The notes under the pieces were generated by a model. The model had not been told where the DNA came from. It saw nothing but the letters and a program-made list of their open reading frames with translations, and did no database searches. The translations under genes and the position numbers were made by a program. A stretch of 14,221 nucleotides of DNA from Patescibacteria group bacterium (GTDB lineage: Bacteria > Patescibacteriota > Gracilibacteria > UM-FILTER-43-11), in NCBI GenBank assembly GCA_029260985.1, contig JAJDCE010000057.1, positions 1 to 14,221 of the forward strand. Reading direction: 5' to 3'. Shown here piece after piece: positions 5,487 to 11,550 of this stretch. How positions within the stretch are numbered: the first letter of the stretch is position 1; each line of letters begins with the position of its first letter.

Positions 5487-6859
5487 TATTTAGTCATATA
5501 TTTTTCAACATGCTCATCCTTCACACGCTTAAGCTCAGCCTTGGGAAGTAATTTAAGAAGCTCCCATCCAATACCAAGTGAATCTTTTAGAATATCACGA
5601 TCTTCATATTCACCTTGTCGGATATATTTGTCTTCAAAAGTATCCGCAAACTTCATATAAGCCCGATCTGTTTCATCCAGCGCCGCTTCACCTAAGATGA
5701 CCGCCAATTCACGAACATCTTTACCACGAGCATAAGAAGCATAAAGCTGATTCATCACCCCAGAATGATCTTCCCGAGTTTTCCCCTCACCGATACCCTT
5801 ATCTTTCAAACGTGAAAGAGATGGAAGTACATCAGCAGGTGGATATACACCCTTTCGGTGAAGTTCACGGGATAATACTAACTGCCCCTCGGTAATGTAT
5901 CCGGTTAGATCAGGAATTGGATGAGTAATATCATCTTCTGGCATCGTTAGAATTGGAATCTGAGTCACTGAACCTTTCTTACCCTTCACACGACCCGCTC
6001 TCTCGTAAATAGTAGCCAAATCGGTATATAGATATCCAGGATAACCACGTCGGCCAGGCACTTCTTTACGAGCCGCAGACACTTCTCGAAGCGCCTCCGC
6101 ATAGTTCGTCATATCGGTAAGCACCACAAGCACATGCATCTCTTTTTCATAAGCTAGGTATTCAGCGCAAGTGAGTGCAAGTCGAGGGGTAGCAATACGC
6201 TCAACCACCGGATCGTCAGCAGTGTTTACAAACAGAACCGCTTTTTCAATCGCGCCGGTCTTTTCAAATTCAGATTGGAAGAATTGAGCCTCTTCAAAGG
6301 TCACACCCATCGCTGCAAACACCACCGCAAAGTCAGAACCATCATTTACTTTTGCCTGACGGGCAATCTGAGAAGCAATACGGTTATGAGGAAGTCCGGC
6401 GCCGGAGAAAACAGGAAGCTTTTGACCACGTACAAGTGTATTCAAACAATCAATCGTGCTAATCCCTGTTTGAATAAAATCGTTAGGATAGTCACGTGAA
6501 TAAGGATTGATCGCAGTACCGCTGATCTCCAAACGCTTTTCAGGAATGATTTCAGGCTGTCCATCAATTGGCTTACCTGCCCCATTGAAAACGCGACCCA
6601 GCATATCTTCTGATACACCAAGCTTCATTGTTTCACCAAGGAACCGGGCCTTACTACCCTCAGTAACAGCGCCTTGAGAACTTTCAAACATCTGAACCAC
6701 CGCTTTTCCTTCAGAGGCCTCAAGAACCTTACCAAGACGTGTTCCTTTTTCACCGGGAACAGAAATCTCAACGAGTTCTTCATATTTGACTCCTTCAACA
6801 CCTTCCACGACCATAAGCGGGCCGGCGATCGATGCAACTGTCTTATATTCTTTCTGCAT
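5486..6859 (-). CDS. atpB: V/A-type ATPase subunit B (non-catalytic head subunit)
   Basis: Subunit B alternates with A in the hexameric head and carries the non-catalytic nucleotide interface. The 457-residue protein has an N-terminal beta-barrel (1-75) with VASIAGPLMVVEGVEGVKYEELVEI, the GRVFNGAGKPIDG segment (88-100), and a P-loop position occupied by SGAGLPHNRIA (152-162). The Walker Lys/Thr are missing there, as expected for B subunits. TDMTNYAEALREVSAARKEVPGRRGYPGYLYTDLATIYERAG (248-289) is the family's best-conserved stretch. Length is typical (about 455-470). The TAG stop is the first triplet of the downstream repeat array. It lies 95 nt after atpA, with TAATTAATTAATTC upstream of the start and no Shine-Dalgarno sequence. 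Confidence 0.97.
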   Translation of the reverse strand: MQKEYKTVASIAGPLMVVEGVEGVKYEELVEISVPGEKGTRLGKVLEASEGKAVVQMFESSQGAVTEGSKARFLGETMKLGVSEDMLGRVFNGAGKPIDGQPEIIPEKRLEISGTAINPYSRDYPNDFIQTGISTIDCLNTLVRGQKLPVFSGAGLPHNRIASQIARQAKVNDGSDFAVVFAAMGVTFEEAQFFQSEFEKTGAIEKAVLFVNTADDPVVERIATPRLALTCAEYLAYEKEMHVLVVLTDMTNYAEALREVSAARKEVPGRRGYPGYLYTDLATIYERAGRVKGKKGSVTQIPILTMPEDDITHPIPDLTGYITEGQLVLSRELHRKGVYPPADVLPSLSRLKDKGIGEGKTREDHSGVMNQLYASYARGKDVRELAVILGEAALDETDRAYMKFADTFEDKYIRQGEYEDRDILKDSLGIGWELLKLLPKAELKRVKDEHVEKYMTK

Positions 6860-6889
6860 AACTTTATGAATTAATTAATTATTTAGTTT

Positions 6890-6945
6890 AAGCTTCAAGT
6901 TTCAAGATTCAGTCTCTTTCTTGAGACTCGCACTCGCACCTGAGA
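6890..6945. repeat. 7-bp array between atpA and atpB
   Basis: Three phased heptamers of form AAGNTTC are AAGCTTC (6890-6896), AAGTTTC (6897-6903) and AAGATTC (6904-6910). They are followed by GTCTC- and CTTGAGAC-type words, including CTTGAGACTCGCACTCGC (6920-6937) and CACCTGAGACTG. On the coding (minus) strand the words read AGTCTCAGGTGCGAG, as after infC. Confidence 0.85.
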
Positions 6946-6954
6946 CTGTAATGA

Positions 6955-8721
6955 TTATTTTTTAAGTGATTGTATTGTACTGGCGACTTCTTTAGCTAAA
7001 ACTTCAAAAGCTTCCCATTTCCCATCTTCAATTTCTTTAGATTTCACAACTTTTTCCATCACAGGAAGTTTCTTGAATTCATCAAAATCAAAATCTTCTT
7101 GCTCCACAATATCCTGAGCAGAATAGTAGATCGTCATAATAATCTTGAGCATCCAGTATTGTTTAGTAAGGGATGTGTAAGCGTCTTCAGCATCAAACGC
7201 ATTTTGAAACAAGAATTCTTCACGAATAGATTTAGCGGTTTCTAAAACCAATCGCTCCTTTGGACTCAAAGCATCCATACCAACCAATCGAACAATTTCT
7301 TCAAGCTTGGCTTCCTCCTGAAGCAATCTCATGGCGTCATTCCGAACGTCAATCGAATCATCCGCAACCTCTTTTTTCCAGTGGCCAGCCACATTCTCAT
7401 CATACAAAGAATAAGACGAAAGCCAGTTGATCGCGGGAAAGTGCCGTCGCCTTGCAAGATTAGCATCTAACCCCCAAAACACTTTAGTAACGCGAAGCGT
7501 ATTTTGAGTAACCGGCTCAGAAAGGTCTCCTCCAGGAGGAGAGACCGCTCCAATAACGGTCAGACTTCCTTTTCGATCACCAGAGCCTAAACACTTAACC
7601 GCACCAGCCCGTTCATAAAACCCAGCAGTCCGTGAACCAAGATAAGCCGGATAACCCTCTTCACCTGGCATTTCTTCTAAACGACCAGACATCTCACGCA
7701 TCGCCTCCGCCCAACGGGAAGTGCTATCAGCCATCAAAGCCACATTATAACCCATATCACGGTAATATTCTGCAATGGTCATACCTGTATAAACAGAAGC
7801 TTCACGAGCAGCTACAGGCATATTCGATGTATTGGCGATCAAAATCGTCCGCTTCATCAAAGGTTCTCCAGTATTCGGATCTTTAAGTTCAGGAAATTCC
7901 ATCAATACATCGGTCATTTCGTTTCCACGCTCACCACAACCCACGTACACAATCACCTCAGCATCACAATATTTAGCAACCGTTTGCTGAGTCACTGTTT
8001 TTCCGGCTCCGAAAGGCCCAGGAATACAACCTGCTCCACCTTTCGCAAGTGGAAACAAAGTATCCAAAATACGAGTACCCGTAATCAGAGGTTCATTTGG
8101 CACCCGTTTTCCACCATCTTTTCGTGGAATACGAATAGGCCACTTTTGAAGCATAGTAATTTTATGATTTTTTCCGTGCTCATCTTCAATAACTGCAACC
8201 ACATCCTCAACTTTCTTATCACCAGAGTGAATCTCTGTCACCTTTCCGGAAATACCAACGGGAACCATGATTCTATGGTTAATCAAAGTGGTTTCTTGCA
8301 CTTCACCCAGAACATCCCCTTCGGCTACCGAATCACCGGAGTTGACCACCGGCTTAAAATCCCATTTTCTTTCACGATCAATTCCTGGGACATGAATTCC
8401 ACGAGCAATAAACGCTCCGGACTCCTTTTCAATCAATTGCAAAGGTCGCTGAATTCCATCATAAAAGTTTTCCAAAAGACCTGGCCCAAGTTCAACTGAA
8501 AGAGTTTGACCCGTAAGATAGACTGGCTCTCCAGGGCCGATACCTCCGGTCTCCTCATAAACCTGAATAGAGGCATTGTCACCATCAAGAGAAATTACTT
8601 CTCCTAAAAGTCTTTGCTCAGAAACATAAACGATTTCGTTCATCTTAGCCGTAGACATTCCTTTGGCAACCACCAATGGTCCTGAGACTTTAATAATTGT
8701 ACCTTCTTGTTGAGTTGACAT
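6955..8721 (-). CDS. atpA: V/A-type ATPase catalytic subunit A
   Basis: Subunit A hydrolyses or makes ATP at the head of the V/A complex. The 588 residues show an N-terminal beta-barrel (GTIIKVSGPLVVAKGM) and the A-subunit-specific non-homologous region (about 115-190, including VPVGISGKVTEIHSGD), which separates it from F-type beta. Next come the Walker A loop GPFGAGKT (235-242), GCGERGNEMTDVL (261-273), ADSTSRWAEAMREMSGRLEEMPGEEGYPAYL (331-361) and SPPGGDLSEPV (394-404). All catalytic elements are intact. Length is typical (about 580-600). It lies between atpF and atpB as in archaeal and Thermus operons. The start follows AATAATTAATTC without a Shine-Dalgarno sequence. Confidence 0.97.
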   Translation of the reverse strand: MSTQQEGTIIKVSGPLVVAKGMSTAKMNEIVYVSEQRLLGEVISLDGDNASIQVYEETGGIGPGEPVYLTGQTLSVELGPGLLENFYDGIQRPLQLIEKESGAFIARGIHVPGIDRERKWDFKPVVNSGDSVAEGDVLGEVQETTLINHRIMVPVGISGKVTEIHSGDKKVEDVVAVIEDEHGKNHKITMLQKWPIRIPRKDGGKRVPNEPLITGTRILDTLFPLAKGGAGCIPGPFGAGKTVTQQTVAKYCDAEVIVYVGCGERGNEMTDVLMEFPELKDPNTGEPLMKRTILIANTSNMPVAAREASVYTGMTIAEYYRDMGYNVALMADSTSRWAEAMREMSGRLEEMPGEEGYPAYLGSRTAGFYERAGAVKCLGSGDRKGSLTVIGAVSPPGGDLSEPVTQNTLRVTKVFWGLDANLARRRHFPAINWLSSYSLYDENVAGHWKKEVADDSIDVRNDAMRLLQEEAKLEEIVRLVGMDALSPKERLVLETAKSIREEFLFQNAFDAEDAYTSLTKQYWMLKIIMTIYYSAQDIVEQEDFDFDEFKKLPVMEKVVKSKEIEDGKWEAFEVLAKEVASTIQSLKK

Positions 8722-8784
8722 GATTTTTTGAATTAATTATTGAAATTTATAAATAGATAATTAGAAAAATAGAGCAATAACGGA

Positions 8785-9135
8785 TTAAGATAGAATGTCC
8801 ATTCCGACTGCTTTTTCCACAATTGTCTTTAGCTTTGAAAGTCCATATCCAGTGGTTCCCATATGACTGGGAAGCGGGATAATAGCAGGCAAAGGATCCG
8901 CGCTGAGCTTCTTATAGTCTTCAGGCGTAATTTCCTTTGCAAGTTCTTCAAGGATAAAGAGAATTGCGTATTTATTGAGACTTTCTCCATCGACTTCAAC
9001 CTTTTCTCTTTTAAGAGAATAGACTTGTTCAACGGCCTCTTTGGGGTCGGTAATATAAACAGGTTCGATCCCCACAGCCTTAAAGCCAAGGATAATCTCA
9101 CGGGGTCCAATGATGGCCATTTTGTACTTATGCAT
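8785..9135 (-). CDS. atpF: V/A-type ATPase subunit F (rotor)
   Basis: Subunit F is a small Rossmann-like protein bound to the D shaft that modulates ATP hydrolysis. The 116-residue protein has the standard start MAIIGPREIILGFKAVGIEP (residues 6-25), a central YAILFILEELAKEI helix and a C-terminal PAIIPLPSHMGTTGYGLSKLKTIVEKAVGMDIL. Translation could begin at Met1 (MHKYK) or Met6; Met6 would give the more usual length of about 105-111. It lies 58 nt after atpC, with a 12-bp repeat array in the gap, and 63 nt before atpA. Confidence 0.93.
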   Translation of the reverse strand: MHKYKMAIIGPREIILGFKAVGIEPVYITDPKEAVEQVYSLKREKVEVDGESLNKYAILFILEELAKEITPEDYKKLSADPLPAIIPLPSHMGTTGYGLSKLKTIVEKAVGMDILS

Positions 9136-9139
9136 AATT

Positions 9140-9185
9140 ACGATTGGGGAAACGATTGAGAAAACGATTGTTGCATCTATCGTTT
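9140..9185. repeat. 12-bp array between atpC and atpF
   Basis: ACGATTG occurs three times at exact 12-bp spacing (9140-9146, 9152-9158, 9164-9170), and the inverted word ATCGTTT is at 9179-9185. AAACGAT (9162-9168) can pair with ATCGTTT around a 10-nt loop. The array ends 5 nt upstream of the atpF start. Confidence 0.85.
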
Positions 9186-9193
9186 ATCAATTG

Positions 9194-10201
9194 TTAGATA
9201 TTAAGTAAATATTTTCGGGTTTCTTCAGCAGGAAGCTTATTCAGCTTATTGAGTAGTATGGTTCTCAGGATCTGAATATGATTCTCAAATCTCCAGAAGA
9301 AGGCAAAAACAGGCTCCGGCCCAAAAGACATTCGGTCTGCTTGCTTCATAAATTGCTCTAAGAGTTCTGACATGTTCTTTTCTAGCAGTATAAGAGTTCC
9401 TTCACTGATAAATGCTTCCATTGCTACCACTAAATCATCGCTGTGAAGTTTGGATTCAATAGCCACTTTAGCTTCTTCATAAGTTTTTGCATGACTCTCA
9501 ACAAATACTTCATTATCCAAATTGCCGCCCGCTAATAAAACAGACCCTAAATACTCTACTGATTTTTCAAGCTCCTTACAGCGAACTAAAGTCTTTACAT
9601 TTGTGAAATCAATAAGACGTTTCAAGTAAGAAATCGTCAAGGTACTATCCAGCTTTTCAGCAAGTTTAACAGATTCTTCCAGATAGTGTTTATCCACCAA
9701 AAGATCTACCGTCTGAGGATCTCCATTGGCCTCAAATTGGCGTGTAACATCTGCAATAGTTTCCGTCATTCCTTCTGTTATCGGTGGAATCGTTCCATCA
9801 AGTACAAACTGCTCCCATTGAGCTTCAGAAAGAGAGCCCAAGTCAACAAGAGCGTGCTGCACATCAGCATAACCTCGCTGAGTCAGACGGGCCTTTAAAG
9901 AAACCTTTAAATTATGAAAATCAAATTTAAGATTCAGGAAATCAACCACTTCTGTATTAGGCGACATTCGCTTGATTAGTCGTAGCATTTTCTGCACCCC
10001 TTTAGACAGAACCACCTGAAATTCATTCACCGTATGGTCCCCCATACAACCAGCAAGAAAGGTAAGATCATTCAGAATACGAAACGCATCATCAGCTGAA
10101 GAAGCATCAATCATTCGCTCAACCAAATTAGGCGTCAAAAGACGAGTATTTAGTGCCCTTAGGCGCCCGACGATGTATGCGTAATCAGTAGGTAAATACA
10201 T
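9194..10201 (-). CDS. atpC: V/A-type ATPase subunit C (central funnel/coupling subunit)
   Basis: Subunit C (the d-subunit homologue) is a three-lobed, largely helical socket joining the D/F shaft to the K ring. The protein shows the typical N-terminus TDYAYIVGRLRALNTRLL, then SADDAFRILNDL, later FHNLKVSLKARL, the LVDKHYLEESVKLAEKL and ISYLKRLIDFTNVKTLVRCKEL repeats, and the C-terminal FAFFWRFENHIQILRTILLNKLNKLPAEETRKYL. Three in-frame starts exist: GTG at 10225, ATG at 10213 and ATG at 10201. The first two lie inside a 12-bp repeat (ATCCACAATATG, ATCAACAATATG) and would add only repeat-encoded MIHNMINN, so 10201 (335 aa) is preferred. It is weakly conserved but clear from position and motifs. 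Confidence 0.88.
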   Translation of the reverse strand: MYLPTDYAYIVGRLRALNTRLLTPNLVERMIDASSADDAFRILNDLTFLAGCMGDHTVNEFQVVLSKGVQKMLRLIKRMSPNTEVVDFLNLKFDFHNLKVSLKARLTQRGYADVQHALVDLGSLSEAQWEQFVLDGTIPPITEGMTETIADVTRQFEANGDPQTVDLLVDKHYLEESVKLAEKLDSTLTISYLKRLIDFTNVKTLVRCKELEKSVEYLGSVLLAGGNLDNEVFVESHAKTYEEAKVAIESKLHSDDLVVAMEAFISEGTLILLEKNMSELLEQFMKQADRMSFGPEPVFAFFWRFENHIQILRTILLNKLNKLPAEETRKYLLNI

Positions 10202-10305
10202 ATTGTTGATCATATTGTGGATCACCGCTTCGCTTTGTTGATCATATTGTAGCCAACATCAATTTGAGCCACAATTTGACCTACGATTTGATCCACTATT
10301 TGAAA
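10202..10305. repeat. 12-bp array between atpE and atpC, running into the atpC start
   Basis: On the + strand, phased 12-mers AATTTGAGCCAC (10261), AATTTGACCTAC (10273), GATTTGATCCAC (10285) and TATTTGAAATTA (10297) run to the atpE stop. Nearer atpC, TTGTTGATCATATTGT occurs twice (from about 10203 and again from about 10234), with 12-bp sub-periodicity. Confidence 0.85.
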
Positions 10306-10878
10306 TTAGGAGAATAGAATTTTAGCCACCTCAAGTTCAGTACTGGGACGAACCACTTTCTGAACTAAATAAGGAAATGATAAATTGATCTCAACTTTTC
10401 CGCTCTGTAGAATGAAACCTCCTTTAAAATCATGCGTTTCTTCCTTAACGTGAAAATCAGCATTCGCCTTTTCAATGGCTTCTTCAGTCAGTTTTCGACG
10501 ATCTGCAGGAACCGTTAACTTACCCTTCTCAGTAGACTGCTTTGCATGTTTAAGCATGTGAGTAACAAGTTTTAAATATTCAGAAGAATCAAGCGTATTG
10601 AGCTCTTTTTCCAGCTCTTCATAAGCCTGATCAATCACCTCTCGTTTCTCTTTGAGGGTTTGACTTCGACCCGTCATTTTTGCAAGCGTTTTAGACTTAC
10701 TGATAATGGATAATGACTGAGCTTCAATCTTAGCTTCAAGCTCTTGCTTTCGTGCTTCAGCTGCAGCCTGAGCCTCTTCTTCGATCTTCTTGATCTCAGT
10801 ATCAGCCACCTGCTTCATAAAAGCAGCCTTTTTATTCGCCTCGTCTGAGATTTTTTGGAGTATGTCGTTAAGAGCCAT
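10306..10878 (-). CDS. atpE: V/A-type ATPase subunit E (peripheral stalk)
   Basis: Subunit E pairs with H/G to form the peripheral stalks that hold the A3B3 head still. The 190-residue protein has a long N-terminal coiled coil (about 5-90, charged: DEANKKAAFMKQVADTEIKKIEEEAQAAAEARKQ). A globular C-terminal domain follows (about 95-190) with LKLVTHMLKHA, the TVPADRRKLTEEAIEKAN segment and DFKGGFILQSGKVEINLSFPYLVQKV, the GGxxLxxGxxxINxSF-type feature of the family. Length is normal. Both flanking gaps (102 nt to atpK, 104 nt to atpC) are repeat arrays. Confidence 0.93.
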   Translation of the reverse strand: MALNDILQKISDEANKKAAFMKQVADTEIKKIEEEAQAAAEARKQELEAKIEAQSLSIISKSKTLAKMTGRSQTLKEKREVIDQAYEELEKELNTLDSSEYLKLVTHMLKHAKQSTEKGKLTVPADRRKLTEEAIEKANADFHVKEETHDFKGGFILQSGKVEINLSFPYLVQKVVRPSTELEVAKILFS

Positions 10879-10919
10879 TTTATTAATTGATTATTATATT
10901 ATGATTCACCTTTATCTGA

Positions 10920-10967
10920 CCTAAAGCCTAAGACTTAAGACTTACGACTTAAAACTTAAGACTTTTT
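10920..10967. repeat. 7-bp tandem array between atpK and atpE
   Basis: Phased degenerate heptamers run through the gap: CCTAAAG, CCTAAGA, CTTAAGA, CTTACGA, CTTAAAA, CTTAAGA and then CTTTTTT. This is the cleanest period-7 array in the window. Confidence 0.9.
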
Positions 10968-10980
10968 TTAAATGAATCTA

Positions 10981-11472
10981 TTAGATAGCGAATACAACCA
11001 AAGCGCTAACAAGGAATCCAAGTACCGCATAGGTTTCTACCATCGCAGAAAGCACCATTGCTTTACCCATGTCTCCTGGGTTCTTAGCGATCATTCCACA
11101 TCCGGCAGCAGATACTTTACCCTGGTACGCACCAGAAAAGTAACCCGCTAAACCAACAGGAACACCAGCGAAAAAGATCTTTGCACCTTCAGCAACAGTT
11201 AAATCAACTGGCTCACCGCCCAAAAGACCAGTGAACATAAGAATAAGGAAAGCCACTAGGAACCCATAAATACCCTGGGTCGCAGGAAGCGCTTCCAAAA
11301 TAAGAACTTTACCAAATAATTCAGGTTTTTCAGCTACCACACCGGCACCTGCTTGACCAGCATAAGATACACCGATGGATGAACCTGCTCCGGCAAATGC
11401 AACTGCAAACGCAGCACCAGCAACGGCCAAAGCCAGACCCCATAAACTTGGATTTGTTACTACTTCTTCCAT
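10981..11472 (-). CDS. atpK: V/A-type ATPase subunit K (double-hairpin proteolipid, probably Na+-binding)
   Basis: Subunit K forms the rotating membrane ring. The 163 residues make four membrane helices (about 11-35, 53-82, 93-121, 134-162), that is two fused hairpins as in Enterococcus hirae NtpK, unlike the single hairpin of Thermus. The ion-site residues of NtpK (Leu61, Thr64, Gln65, Gln110, Glu139) have exact counterparts: Leu62, Thr65 and Gln66 in ALPATQGIYG, Gln117 in FSGAYQGKV, and Glu146 in MVETYAVLGF. This predicts Na+ rather than H+ as coupling ion. A further acidic residue, Glu60, sits in the first hairpin where NtpK has Gln. The gene lies between atpI and atpE in the conserved order. 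Confidence 0.96.
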   Translation of the reverse strand: MEEVVTNPSLWGLALAVAGAAFAVAFAGAGSSIGVSYAGQAGAGVVAEKPELFGKVLILEALPATQGIYGFLVAFLILMFTGLLGGEPVDLTVAEGAKIFFAGVPVGLAGYFSGAYQGKVSAAGCGMIAKNPGDMGKAMVLSAMVETYAVLGFLVSALVVFAI

Positions 11473-11482
11473 AATAGATAAA

Positions 11483-11545
11483 AATTAAGAATTAAGAATT
11501 TAAATGTTTAAATATAAAAATGAAAAATTGAATCAGAAATGCAAA
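11483..11545. repeat. AT-rich 7-bp array between atpI and atpK
   Basis: AATTAAG (11483-11489), AATTAAG (11490-11496) and AATTTAA (11497-11503) are phased heptamers. A-rich sequence with looser 7-nt spacing follows toward the atpI stop. Only the first three units are convincing. Confidence 0.55.
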
Positions 11546-11550
11546 ATAAA

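Noticed and set aside
7984..8499. 171-aa plus-strand frame opposite atpA
   Set aside because: Antisense shadow of a strongly conserved ATPase gene; the translation has no domain-like features.
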